A DNA stretch of 64,000 nt from Stenotrophomonas sp. Marseille-Q4652 (GTDB lineage: Bacteria; Pseudomonadota; Gammaproteobacteria; Xanthomonadales; Xanthomonadaceae). Below, piece after piece: positions 26,770 through 35,483 of the stretch. The position numbers were made by a program, and so were the translations under genes. The notes under the pieces are model-generated. The model saw only the letters and a list, made by a program, of their open reading frames with translations. It had not been told where the DNA came from and did no database searches. The stretch spans positions 2,215,001 through 2,279,000 of the forward strand of contig NZ_CAKAKE010000001.1 of assembly GCF_916618915.1 (NCBI RefSeq), given 5' to 3'. How positions within the stretch are numbered: position 1 is the stretch's first letter; each line of letters starts with the position of its first letter.

Positions 26770-26925
26770 GTTTTGGAACAACCCACCGCAGGCCGTCGCG
26801 GCGGTTGCGGGGAACACCTGCCGTTGCGGCGGGTGGAGGCGCATTCTAGCGGCAAAAGCGTCGCAGGTCTGCATCCGTCTCCGGCACGCGCATTCCTGCC
26901 CGCACAGGCATGCCTTGAAGCAACG

Positions 26926-27693
26926 TCAGCCTTCGGCACCTGGCTCGCTGGAAGCAGGCTCGCTGGCAGCCGTGTCCGAGGGCGCGTCCGACGGCAACGG
27001 CTTTGGTTTGGCGGCACGGCGGACGCGTGGCTTGGCCGGCTTCTTTGGCGCAGCGCCCGGGGCCGGCACTGGCGACAGGCGGACCTGCTGCAGTTGCTCC
27101 ACCCATGACAGTGCTTCGGCGTAGGCAACGAAGTGCTGCAGGTATTCGGGCGAGGTGGCCTGCATCAGGGTCAGCGCGCGGTGCACCAAGACGCTGGAGT
27201 TCAGCGGGCCGGCATCTTCCTGGGCCGGGACCAGTGATTGCCGTAGCTGGCTGGCGGTACGCACGCCATCCCAGATCTCACGCACTTCCTGCAGCAGCGG
27301 CATTTCCTCGGACGGGATGGCCGTCACCGGCGCAGGTTGCGGTGCCGGTGCCGGTTCCGCCTCTGCCGCGGGGCCCGCCAATGCGCCTTGCTCCCTGGTG
27401 CGTGTGCTGGCGAACTCATCGAGCAGACGGCCGAGCGCGCCACGTCCTTGCGCGGTCTCCCGCGCCCGCGCAGAAGCGCTGCCATCTTTTGGCCTGCCTT
27501 CCACCTCGCGGGCGTACTCCTCCAGCAACCCGGCCAGCCGCTGTTCCAGCAGCTCGCGTGCCGCATCCTGCAGCCGCGGCAGGCGCGCGGCCAATGCCTC
27601 CAGATAGGCAAAGCGCAGCGGCTGGCAGGCATCCACGCCCTGCTCTCGCCAGCGCTGCAGCTGTGCTGCGATGGTGGACGCGTCAGCGTGCAC
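26926..27693 (-). CDS. DUF2894 domain protein, last gene of the motor-like operon
   Basis: A 255-residue soluble helical protein matching the DUF2894 family as I recall it. It starts at GTG 27693 (VHADASTIAAQLQRW), overlapping the stop of the OmpA/MotB-like gene by 11 bp; the frame stays open to 27810 but that part is antisense-like. The central part is charged and helical. A proline-rich linker (APAPQPAPV) leads to a second helical block, and the tail is a basic then acidic low-complexity stretch (KPRVRRAAKPKP). It has no membrane segment or enzyme motif. A scaffold or cytoplasmic effector of the operon is a guess. Confidence 0.8.
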   Translation of the reverse strand: MHADASTIAAQLQRWREQGVDACQPLRFAYLEALAARLPRLQDAARELLEQRLAGLLEEYAREVEGRPKDGSASARARETAQGRGALGRLLDEFASTRTREQGALAGPAAEAEPAPAPQPAPVTAIPSEEMPLLQEVREIWDGVRTASQLRQSLVPAQEDAGPLNSSVLVHRALTLMQATSPEYLQHFVAYAEALSWVEQLQQVRLSPVPAPGAAPKKPAKPRVRRAAKPKPLPSDAPSDTAASEPASSEPGAEG

Positions 27694-28324
27694 TGGCCGC
27701 CTGCTGCTTCGGCCGCGGGATCGGCGCGATCTCGACGCGGCGGTTGCGCGAACGCCCTTCCTCGTCGCTGTTGCTGGCAACCGGCTGCTCGGAACCGAAG
27801 GCGGCGGCAAACACCGATGAGGCCGGCACGCCCTCGGCGACCAGGGTGCGGGTGACGGTGAGTGCGCGCTGCGCCGACAGTTCCCAGTTGTCGGCGAACT
27901 GGCGGTTGCTGCCGCGCACCTGGCGGTCGTCGGTGAAGCCGCTGACCATCAGGATCTCGTCGCGCGCGGACAGGTAGGCGGTCAGCGGCGCGGCCAGGCT
28001 TTCCAGCACCTTGCGGCCCTCGGGCTGCAGCTGGTCGGAGTTGAGTGCGAACAGCACGTTGCCGCGGATGCCGATGCGGCCATCGACCAGGGTCACCCGG
28101 CCGGCGGCCAGCGGCCCGGCCAGCGCCTGTTCCAGCGCCTGGCGCTGCTGCGCTTCCTGTTCGCGGCGGCGCACTTCCTCGTCCAGTTTCTGTGACAGCT
28201 GCGCCTGCACCGCGATCACGCCGACCAGCACCAGCACGAAGGCGCCCAGAAGCACCGCCATCAGGTCACCGAAGCTGGCCCAGATCGGGGCCGAGGCCTC
28301 GCCGTCGTCGAACTCCACGCTCAT
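27683..28324 (-). CDS. MotB/ZorB-like OmpA-family protein
   Basis: A 213-residue inner-membrane protein built like a flagellar stator B subunit. A short cytoplasmic N terminus leads to one helix beginning WASFGDLMAVLLGAF, with Asp20 at the position of the ion-binding Asp of MotB and ZorB. A coiled linker follows, then a C-terminal OmpA-like peptidoglycan-binding domain (about 85-200) with NWELSAQRALTV and GRSRNRRVE. It overlaps the DUF802 stop by four bases (ATGA) and the DUF2894 start by 11, so the genes are tightly coupled. No flagellar or Tol genes are nearby. Confidence 0.88.
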   Translation of the reverse strand: MSVEFDDGEASAPIWASFGDLMAVLLGAFVLVLVGVIAVQAQLSQKLDEEVRRREQEAQQRQALEQALAGPLAAGRVTLVDGRIGIRGNVLFALNSDQLQPEGRKVLESLAAPLTAYLSARDEILMVSGFTDDRQVRGSNRQFADNWELSAQRALTVTRTLVAEGVPASSVFAAAFGSEQPVASNSDEEGRSRNRRVEIAPIPRPKQQAASAR

Positions 28325-30534
28325 GCCGCGTTACCGCCCGCGCCGCGCCCGCCGATCTGCTGCAGGTCGGCGATGATCTGGCGCTGGGTCAGCAGGCTCA
28401 GGTCGATGACCTCGCGCGCCTGCGCCACGTAGTACTCCAGTTGCTCGTCGCTGCGCGCCAGCGACTTCTCCAGCGCGCCCTCGACCACGGCCAGGCGGGC
28501 GGCCAGTTCCTCGCTGCTGCGGCCGAAACCTTCCACCGCGCTGGCGAAGGCCTCGCCCAGGCTGGCGACTTCGCTGGCGCCGACCGCGACCTGCGCGGCG
28601 GCGGTTTCCAGACGCGAGGCCTCGGCCTGCATCTGTTCGCCGAAGCGGTTGCCGACGCGCTCGAGCAGGTCGGCCGAGGTCGCCACCAGGGCATCGATCG
28701 CACTGCGCTGCTCGGTGGAGGCGTGGTTGACCGCCTCCAGCAACGTGCCAAGGGTGCCGATCAGCTGGGTGCGTTCCTCCAGCATCGTGGTATCGCGCGC
28801 CATGCTGTCGGACAGCTTCTGGCGCAGTTCGGCGATGACCTCGGCGGCGGCCTTGGGCGCCTCGGCCGCGGCATCGACCAGGCGCGAGATCTCGGCGATG
28901 GTGCGCTCGGCATGCGCCTGCGCCAGCGCGGTGACGTCGTTGGCGCTGCGTGCCAGCGCATCGCAGATCGCCTGCTGGCGTTCGGCCACGCCGGCGCCGG
29001 CCTGCTGCCAGTCCTCGCGCAGGTTGGCACTGGTCTCGGCCAGGGTCTGCGCCCAGGCCTGCAGGCGCGCCTCGTCCTGCTCGCGCAGGGCCTGCTGCAG
29101 CCGGGCATGACCTTGGTCCATGGTGGCCAGCAGCGCGCTGGCCCGCTGTTCGAACACGCTGCCGGCGTTGCCCAGCGCCTGTTCGTTGCGGGCGGCCATC
29201 GCCTCGTTGGCGGCCTGCTGGTTTTCCAGGGCTCGCGCCCATGCCTCGCCCAGGCCAGCAGCCTGTGCCTCCAGGCGCTGCGACAGGCTATCGGCCAGGT
29301 TGCCGGCACGCTGCTCGAACCGTTCGGCGTGCTGCTCCAGGCTGCCCTGCAGCGCGCCGACCAGTTCCTCGTTGCCACGGCGCTGTTCGGCCACGGCATC
29401 GGTCCAGCTCTTCGCAGCGGCGTCGCTGACGCTGGCGAATCGTTCGGCCTGCAGCTCCAGGTTGCCCTGCAGCGCGCTGACCAGTGCCTCGTTGCCACGG
29501 CGCTGTTGGGCCACGGCATCGGTCCAGCTCTGTGCGGCTGCCCGGCTGGCGGCATCGAAGCCGCTGGACAGGCCGTCGAGCTGGCGCTGTACCGCCTGCT
29601 CAACGCGTTCGTGCAGGGCACCGGCCTGGCTGGCCAGACCCGCCAGCGTGGTCTCCACCACCGGCTGCATCGCATCGCCGACCGCGCGTGCGCTGGCGCT
29701 GACACTTTCCTGCAGCGCCTGCTGCAGCGACTGGCCCAGCTCGCGGTAGGCCGCCTCGCTACGCTCGTGGAAGGCATGCTGGCTGGCGACCAACTGCTCG
29801 CCGTGGCTGGCGGTGCTCTGCTCGATGCCGCCGACCAGTGCCTGCAGGCGCTCGACCAGCACCGGCATCAGCGCGGTCTGCTGCTGCAGCAGGGCAAAGG
29901 CCTGCTCGCGCTGGTAGGCCTGCGAATGCGGGTGCAGCGAGGTCGCGATCTCGGCGTCGAGCTGCTGGACCACCTGCAGGCGTTCGCGCCGGCACAGCGC
30001 CGACAGCAGGCCGAGCATGGCCGAGGTCGCCACGCCGGCGATCGAGGTGCCGAAGGCAAAACCCAGGCCCTTGACCGGCGCGGCCAGCGAGCCGCGGATG
30101 GCCTGCAGGTCGGCCGCGTTTTCCAGCGCCAGGCCGGTGCCACGCAGCGTGGCCATCATGCCCAACAGCGTGCCGAGCATGCCCAGCAGCACCAGCAGGC
30201 CCACCAGGTACGGGGTCAGCGCCGGGGCCGGCAGCGGTACGCGCGCGCCCTCGATGCGCAGCCGCACCGGATTGCGCAGGCTCGGATGCAGCCGGCCCAG
30301 CCAGTTGCCCAGGCCCGACTGCGCCGACGCCACCTCGGCCAGTGCCGCGGACAGGCTGGCGGTGGCCTGGCGGTAGCGGTGCAGCTCCAGCGCACCGGCC
30401 AGGTAGCCGGCGGCGATCAGCAGGCACACCAGCAGGGCCAGCGGGTTGGACAGCACGTAGCCGGCGCCGATCCAGCACACCGCGCACAGGCCAAGGAGGA
30501 AGACAGCAGCAAGGAAGAGGTTTCTGGACAACAT
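28321..30534 (-). CDS. DUF802 protein: MotA/ZorA-like membrane core with long coiled-coil tail
   Basis: A 737-residue protein with four predicted helices: about residues 4-26, 30-50, 120-143 and 165-190. The last pair contains LVLLGMLGTLLGMMATL and FAFGTSIAGVATSAMLGLL, the pattern of MotA, ExbB, TolQ and ZorA ion-channel subunits. The remaining 540 or so residues are cytoplasmic, low in proline and strongly coiled-coil, including a 40-residue tandem repeat. ZorA of Zorya defence has a comparable long intracellular tail. The start is ATG 30534 with GGGAAACC upstream. It is coupled to the MotB-like gene. DUF802 has no known function that I can cite. Confidence 0.85.
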   Translation of the reverse strand: MLSRNLFLAAVFLLGLCAVCWIGAGYVLSNPLALLVCLLIAAGYLAGALELHRYRQATASLSAALAEVASAQSGLGNWLGRLHPSLRNPVRLRIEGARVPLPAPALTPYLVGLLVLLGMLGTLLGMMATLRGTGLALENAADLQAIRGSLAAPVKGLGFAFGTSIAGVATSAMLGLLSALCRRERLQVVQQLDAEIATSLHPHSQAYQREQAFALLQQQTALMPVLVERLQALVGGIEQSTASHGEQLVASQHAFHERSEAAYRELGQSLQQALQESVSASARAVGDAMQPVVETTLAGLASQAGALHERVEQAVQRQLDGLSSGFDAASRAAAQSWTDAVAQQRRGNEALVSALQGNLELQAERFASVSDAAAKSWTDAVAEQRRGNEELVGALQGSLEQHAERFEQRAGNLADSLSQRLEAQAAGLGEAWARALENQQAANEAMAARNEQALGNAGSVFEQRASALLATMDQGHARLQQALREQDEARLQAWAQTLAETSANLREDWQQAGAGVAERQQAICDALARSANDVTALAQAHAERTIAEISRLVDAAAEAPKAAAEVIAELRQKLSDSMARDTTMLEERTQLIGTLGTLLEAVNHASTEQRSAIDALVATSADLLERVGNRFGEQMQAEASRLETAAAQVAVGASEVASLGEAFASAVEGFGRSSEELAARLAVVEGALEKSLARSDEQLEYYVAQAREVIDLSLLTQRQIIADLQQIGGRGAGGNAA
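29341..29531 (-). repeat. Two-copy 120-bp coding repeat in the DUF802 tail
   Basis: The segment starting at 29341 recurs at 29461, exactly 120 bp apart, with about 70 bases nearly identical. In protein it gives two blocks containing SWTDAVAQQRRGNEALV and SWTDAVAEQRRGNEELV, spaced 40 residues. Confidence 0.85.
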
Positions 30535-30544
30535 GGTTTCCCAG

Positions 30545-31234
30545 TTAGCGGGGGCGCAGCGCCGCAAGCAGCGCGTCGATGGGTTTGAAACGGACATCCA
30601 GCTCGGCCATCAGGGCCGCCTGCATGTCCTTCCTGAAGAGCGACAGCCAGCTGCCATCGGCCGCCGGCAGCAACCCGGGCGCCGCGGCATCGGTGGCCGG
30701 CTGCAGTTGCTCGAAATGGCGGCCCAGCAGCGCCGGCACGCCGGCCAGCAGTTTCTGCTCGCGCGGGCTCAGGGTCATTTCCATGACCGCATCCACCTCG
30801 GCCAGCCGCGCCAGTTCCGGGCCGCGATGGCCCAGCAGGTCGCGCAGCTGCCCGCGCAGCTTGCCGGCGGCCGTGGCCATGGCCCGCTGCAGCGACAGGT
30901 AGTGCTGGCCGAACGGGGCGAAGTCGAACCGGCCATCGGCACCGGGCCGCGGGCTCGGAAAGCGCGCCTCGTCGGCAATCGCCGCCACCAGCGTGGCCCG
31001 CACCCGCGCGCATTCCTGCGCCTGTCCGTCGACAAGGGCCGGAGCGTCGGCCGGCTCGGGCAGGCGCCCGTCCAGCGCGCGCGCCAGGGTCACCGCGCGG
31101 TTCCAGTCGACCCACTGGCCCAGCCGTTCGGGCAGCGCCGCGGACGGCGCCGGCACCTGGACCGCGGCCAGCCGCGCGAGCAGGCGAATGAACGCCGGGC
31201 CCTGTATCGCGACCCGTGGAGGTGCTTTCGCCAT
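30545..31234 (-). CDS. DUF3348 domain protein, first gene of the motor-like operon
   Basis: A 229-residue soluble, mostly helical protein that matches DUF3348 as I recall it. It has no signal peptide, membrane helix or catalytic motif; ERLGQWVDWNRAVTLARALDG near the N terminus is the most regular segment. The start is taken as ATG 31234 (MAKAPPRV); a TTG four codons upstream is possible. It ends 10 bp before the DUF802 start, so it is the likely first gene of a four-gene operon with the MotA-like, MotB-like and DUF2894 genes. It may regulate or assemble the membrane complex; this is inference from position. Confidence 0.8.
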   Translation of the reverse strand: MAKAPPRVAIQGPAFIRLLARLAAVQVPAPSAALPERLGQWVDWNRAVTLARALDGRLPEPADAPALVDGQAQECARVRATLVAAIADEARFPSPRPGADGRFDFAPFGQHYLSLQRAMATAAGKLRGQLRDLLGHRGPELARLAEVDAVMEMTLSPREQKLLAGVPALLGRHFEQLQPATDAAAPGLLPAADGSWLSLFRKDMQAALMAELDVRFKPIDALLAALRPR

Positions 31235-31318
31235 GGTGCTGATCAAAAGATCGCCATTTTACACGGGGCAGGCACCGCGGCGGCGGGGATCAGGCCGGGC
31301 GCGGAAGCTGAATCGGCC

Positions 31319-32683
31319 TCAGCGCCCTGGCAGCTGGGCGAAGGCGCGCTGCATGCAGTCCTCGCGCGGACAGACCCGGCAGCCCGGACCGATAGACACC
31401 GAATTGCCCGGGCGGTGGATATCCAGACCGCGCGAGTACACCAGCCGCTCGGCGTGCTGCAGGTCGCAGCCCAGCGCCACGGCAAAGGTCTTGCGCGGCT
31501 GGCCATGGCCGACCGGGCCGCTGCTGACCTGCCGGGCGATCCAGAAATGGCGGCGGCCGTCGGGCATGCGCGCGGTCTGGGTGAGGATCCGCCCGGGCTG
31601 ATTGAAGGCCTCGTAGACGATCCACAGCGGGCACGAGCCGCCGACCTGGGAGAAGTGGAAGTCCGTGGCCGAATGGCGCTTGGAAATGTTGCCGGCGCGG
31701 TCCACGCGGATGAAAAAAAACGGCAGGCCGGGGGCGCTGCGCCGGGCCAGGGTGCTGAGCCGGTGGCAGACCGCCTCGAAACCGACGCCGAACTGGTGGG
31801 CCAGCAGTTCGATGTCGTAGCCGCTGCTTTCCGCGGCCTGCAGGAAGTGCCCGTACGGCATCACCAGCGCGCCGGCGAAGTAGTTGGACAGGCCGATCCG
31901 GGCCTGGGCGATACGCGCCTCGTCCTGGAAACCGGTGCGGGCGATCACCGCATCGATCTGCGCCGCGTAGCCGTGCAGGGCCAGTTCCACGGCCATCTGG
32001 AAGGCCTGCTGCCCCGGCTCCAGGTAGTCCGGAAGCCACAGCGTGCGGCTGGCTGCATCGAACAGGCGCTTCTCGCGCCCGGCCTGCAGCGGTGCCACTT
32101 CCACCAGCACGCCGTGGCGGTCGGCCAGCAACTGGCGCAGCCGCGGCGCGACGTGGCCTGGCGCCAGCCCCCATTCGGCGAACAGTGCCTCGGCCAGGTC
32201 GTCCAGCTCGGGGATGTGGTTGTGCATGCGGTTGAAGAAGTCGCGCACCGAATCGCCGGCCGGCAGGCTCTGCCCGGCGCTGGGTTCGCCCAGCTGGAAC
32301 TCCAGCGCCGCGGCGTGCTCGCGCAGGGCCAGATGGCGGCGGTGCAGGTCCAGCAGCGCCTGGCTGACCTGCGGCAGGTTGCCGGCCATGGTCCGCAGCT
32401 CGGCGGTGCTGACCTCCGGCAGGCCGAGGTCGCGCAGGGTCTCGCCCAGGGCCTCCTGCAGCGCGGCCGGCTCGTCGGCGTCGAACAGTCCGGACACATC
32501 GCCCAGCACCTGGCGCAGGCGCTGCTGCACCGCCGGGGTCAGGGGCCGGCGGTTGCGCTCGATCTGGTTCAGGTAGCTGGGCGAAACCCCCAGCTCGCGG
32601 GCCAGCGCGGCCTGGCTGTAGCCGTGCTGCTGGCGCAGGCGCAGCACGCGCAGGCCGATGTGGCGCAGGGCAGGATCGTTCAC
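31319..32683 (-). CDS. Short-chain acyl-CoA responsive XRE regulator (ScfR-like)
   Basis: A 454-residue regulator. An N-terminal XRE helix-turn-helix lies at about residues 10-65 (HGYSQAALARELGVSPSYL). An ImmA/IrrE-like (DUF955) region covers about 150-290, and the C-terminal domain ends with the cysteine pattern CRVCPREDC. This layout is that of regulators of propionate, glyoxylate and branched-chain acyl-CoA metabolism. It is divergent from mmsA, 113 bp apart, and is the probable local regulator of the valine operon. Direction of control and ligand are inferred. Confidence 0.85.
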   Translation of the reverse strand: MNDPALRHIGLRVLRLRQQHGYSQAALARELGVSPSYLNQIERNRRPLTPAVQQRLRQVLGDVSGLFDADEPAALQEALGETLRDLGLPEVSTAELRTMAGNLPQVSQALLDLHRRHLALREHAAALEFQLGEPSAGQSLPAGDSVRDFFNRMHNHIPELDDLAEALFAEWGLAPGHVAPRLRQLLADRHGVLVEVAPLQAGREKRLFDAASRTLWLPDYLEPGQQAFQMAVELALHGYAAQIDAVIARTGFQDEARIAQARIGLSNYFAGALVMPYGHFLQAAESSGYDIELLAHQFGVGFEAVCHRLSTLARRSAPGLPFFFIRVDRAGNISKRHSATDFHFSQVGGSCPLWIVYEAFNQPGRILTQTARMPDGRRHFWIARQVSSGPVGHGQPRKTFAVALGCDLQHAERLVYSRGLDIHRPGNSVSIGPGCRVCPREDCMQRAFAQLPGR

Positions 32684-32695
32684 AGGATTAACAAA

Positions 32696-32720
32696 AATCT
32701 GCGGCCGGGTTCGCCAGATT
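32696..32720. promoter_or_regulatory. Inverted repeat in the regulator-mmsA gap
   Basis: AATCTG (32696-32701) and CAGATT (32715-32720) are perfect inverted half-sites, 13 bases apart, in the divergent gap. This is a candidate operator for the ScfR-like protein. Half-sites this short can occur by chance. Confidence 0.35.
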
Positions 32721-32796
32721 AAGCGTGTTCGGCCGGGAAATCGAGATTTTCGCTGTGAATAATGCCAATCACCTTTCCCGAACCGCCGGAAACGCC

Positions 32797-34302
32797 ATGA
32801 CTGTTGAAGCCCCCCGTGTCTGCCTGCTGATTGACGGCCAGTTCGTCGAGTCCACCACCAGCCACTGGCAGGACGTGGTCAACCCGGCCACCCAGGACGT
32901 GCTGGCGAGGGTGCCGTTCGCCACCACCGGCGAGGTCGATGCCGCCGTTGCCGCCGCCAGGGAAGCGTTCAAGACCTGGCGCAAGACCCCGATCGGCACC
33001 CGCGCGCGCATCTTCCTGAAGTACCAGCAGCTGATCCGCCAGAACATGAGCGAGCTGGCGCACATCCTCACCGCCGAACAGGGCAAGACCCTGCCCGACG
33101 CCGAAGGCGATGTGTTCCGCGGCCTGGAAGTGGTCGAGCACGCGGCCGCGATCGGCAACCTGCAGCTGGGCGAACTGGCCAACAACGTGGCCAACGGCGT
33201 GGATACCTACACCCTGATGCAGCCGCTGGGCGTGTGCGCCGGCATCACCCCGTTCAACTTCCCGGCGATGATCCCGCTGTGGATGTTCCCGATGGCCATC
33301 GCCACCGGCAACACCTTCGTGCTCAAGCCCTCCGAGCAGGATCCGATGGTGACCATGCGCCTGGTCGAACTGGCGCTGGAAGCGGGCATCCCGCCGGGCG
33401 TACTCAACGTCGTCCACGGCGGCGAGGAAGTGGTCAACGCGATCTGCGACCACCCGGACATCAAGGCCGTGTCCTTCGTTGGTTCCACCCGCGTCGGCAC
33501 CCACGTCTACAACCGCGCCTCGCTGGCCGGCAAGCGCGCGCAGTGCATGATGGGCGCCAAGAACCACGCCGTGGTGCTACCGGACGCCAACAAGGAACAG
33601 ACCATCAACGCCATGGTCGGCGCCGCGTTCGGTGCGGCCGGCCAGCGCTGCATGGCCGCCTCGACCCTGGTGCTGGTCGGCGAGGCGCGCAGCTGGATCC
33701 CGGACCTGGTCGCCAAGGCCAGGGCGCTGAAGGTCAGCGCCGGCAGCATCGCCGGCACCGATGTCGGCCCGGTGATCTCCTGCGCCGCGCGCAGCCGCAT
33801 CGAAGGCCTGATCGCCTCGGGCGTGGAACAGGGCGCAAAACTCGAGCTGGACGGGCGCAACCCGAAGGTCGACGGCTTCGAGAAGGGCAACTTCGTCGGC
33901 CCGACCATCTTCTCCGGCGTCACCACCGACATGCGCATCTACCAGGAGGAAATCTTCGGGCCGGTGCTGGTGATCCTGGAAGCCGAGACCCTCGAAGACG
34001 CGATCGAGCTGGTCAACGCCAACCCCAACGGCAACGGCACCGCCGTGTTCACCCAGTCCGGCGCGGCCGCACGCAGGTTCCAGGAAGACATCGACGTCGG
34101 CCAGGTCGGCATCAACGTGCCGATCCCGGTGCCGGTGCCGCTGTTCTCCTTCAGCGGCTCGCGTGCCTCCAAGCTTGGCGACCTCGGCCCGTACGGCAAG
34201 CAGGTGGTGCTGTTCTACACCCAGACCAAGACCGTCACCGCACGCTGGTTCGATGACTCGACCCTGGGCCACGGCGTCAACACCACCATCAGCCTGAAGT
34301 GA
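32797..34302 (+). CDS. mmsA: Methylmalonate-semialdehyde dehydrogenase (CoA-acylating)
   Basis: Oxidises methylmalonate and malonate semialdehydes to propionyl- or acetyl-CoA, the last step of valine breakdown. The aldehyde dehydrogenase core shows [17 protein letters not shown] near residue 148, the glycine motif SFVGSTRVG near 228 and the catalytic Cys in [11 protein letters not shown] near 285. The 501-residue length from ATG 32797 is normal; the frame is open to 32725. It heads a five-gene operon mmsA-acyl-CoA dehydrogenase-enoyl-CoA hydratase-HIBYL-CoA hydrolase-mmsB with overlapping ends. Confidence 0.96.
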   Translation: MTVEAPRVCLLIDGQFVESTTSHWQDVVNPATQDVLARVPFATTGEVDAAVAAAREAFKTWRKTPIGTRARIFLKYQQLIRQNMSELAHILTAEQGKTLPDAEGDVFRGLEVVEHAAAIGNLQLGELANNVANGVDTYTLMQPLGVCAGITPFNFPAMIPLWMFPMAIATGNTFVLKPSEQDPMVTMRLVELALEAGIPPGVLNVVHGGEEVVNAICDHPDIKAVSFVGSTRVGTHVYNRASLAGKRAQCMMGAKNHAVVLPDANKEQTINAMVGAAFGAAGQRCMAASTLVLVGEARSWIPDLVAKARALKVSAGSIAGTDVGPVISCAARSRIEGLIASGVEQGAKLELDGRNPKVDGFEKGNFVGPTIFSGVTTDMRIYQEEIFGPVLVILEAETLEDAIELVNANPNGNGTAVFTQSGAAARRFQEDIDVGQVGINVPIPVPVPLFSFSGSRASKLGDLGPYGKQVVLFYTQTKTVTARWFDDSTLGHGVNTTISLK

Positions 34303-34307
34303 CCGCC

Positions 34308-35483
34308 ATGGACGCCATCAACATGCACGCCGCGTCCGGCTTCACCGAGGAGCAGGAAGCATTCCGCCAGGCCGCGCGCGATTTCGCCCGTGCCGAGCTG
34401 GCCCCGCACGCCGCGCACTGGGATGCCGAAGGCATCTTCCCGCGCGAGGTGATCGGCAAGGCCGGCGAACTGGGCTTCTGCGGCATCTATACCGCCGAGG
34501 ACGCCGGCGGTATCGGCCTGACCCGGCTGGACGCGGCGCTGATCTTCGAGGAACTGGCCGCGGCCGATCCCTCCACCGCCGCCTACATCACCATCCACAA
34601 CATGGCCACGTGGATGCTGTCGCGCTGGGGCGGCGAGCGCCTGCGCGGCGAGTGGGCCGCGGCAATGGCCAGCGGCGACAAGCTGGGCTCGTACTGCCTG
34701 ACCGAGCCGGGCTCCGGCTCGGATGCGGCCTCGCTGAAGACCCGCGCGGTGCGCGATAGCGATCATTACGTCATCGATGGCAGCAAGGCCTTCATCTCCG
34801 GCGCCGGGGCCACCGACATGCTGATCGTGATGGCGCGCACCGGTGGCGAAGGCGCGCGCGGCATCAGCGCCATCGCGGTGCCGGCCAACCTGCCCGGCAT
34901 CGAGTACGGCAAGAAGGAAGAGAAGATGGGCTGGAACAGCCAGCCCACCCGCACCATCAGCTTCAGCGGCGTGCGCGTGCCGGTGGACCACCTGCTCGGC
35001 AACGAGGGTGAGGGCTTCAAGATCGCGATGAAGGGCCTGGATGGCGGCCGCATCAACATTGCCGCCTGCTCGCTGGGCGCGGCCCAGGGCGCACTGGACG
35101 CGGCGCGCGGCTACATGCGCGAGCGCAAGCAGTTCGACAAGGCGCTGAGCGAGTTCCAGGCACTGCAGTTCAAGCTCGCCGACATGGCCACCCAGCTGGT
35201 GGCCGCGCGGCAGATGGTGCACACCGCCGCGCGCAAGCTCGATGCCGGCGCCGCCGATGCCACCGTGTGGTGCGCGATGGCCAAGCGCTTTGCCACCGAC
35301 GCCGGCTTTGCCGTATGCAACGACGCACTGCAGCTGCACGGCGGTTACGGCTACATCCGCGAATACCCGGTCGAGCGCCTGCTGCGCGACAGCCGCGTGC
35401 ACCAGATCCTGGAGGGCACCAACGAGATCATGCGGGTGATCGTGGCCCGCCACCTGCTCAACACCGAAGAGGAACTTCGATGA
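34308..35483 (+). CDS. Acyl-CoA dehydrogenase, isobutyryl-CoA type
   Basis: FAD enzyme of 391 residues that should oxidise isobutyryl-CoA to methacrylyl-CoA in the valine path. Family signatures: YCLTEPGSGSDAASLKT near residue 130 (FAD and substrate loop) and QILEGTNEIMRV near the C terminus. The substrate is inferred from the neighbours, which supply every later step. ATG 34308 is preferred over GTG 34299, which overlaps the mmsA stop. The next gene starts within its stop codon (ATGA). Confidence 0.92.
   Translation: MDAINMHAASGFTEEQEAFRQAARDFARAELAPHAAHWDAEGIFPREVIGKAGELGFCGIYTAEDAGGIGLTRLDAALIFEELAAADPSTAAYITIHNMATWMLSRWGGERLRGEWAAAMASGDKLGSYCLTEPGSGSDAASLKTRAVRDSDHYVIDGSKAFISGAGATDMLIVMARTGGEGARGISAIAVPANLPGIEYGKKEEKMGWNSQPTRTISFSGVRVPVDHLLGNEGEGFKIAMKGLDGGRINIAACSLGAAQGALDAARGYMRERKQFDKALSEFQALQFKLADMATQLVAARQMVHTAARKLDAGAADATVWCAMAKRFATDAGFAVCNDALQLHGGYGYIREYPVERLLRDSRVHQILEGTNEIMRVIVARHLLNTEEELR

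Noticed and set aside
26584..27108. Open frame on the plus strand containing ARPEGFEPPTNGFGS
   Set aside because: This is the familiar false translation across the antisense of a tRNA gene (tRNA-Arg at 26693-26769), not a protein.
28045..30588. An 847-codon plus-strand open frame antisense to the motor operon, and similar long antisense frames at 7946-10216 and 20587-22455
   Set aside because: In GC-rich DNA the antisense of real genes often stays open. These have skewed composition and no domain, while the opposite strand has clear families.
26926..31234. A complete Zorya defence system
   Set aside because: Only ZorAB-like parts are present. No ZorC, ZorD (helicase-nuclease) or ZorE gene lies nearby, so the locus cannot be called Zorya.
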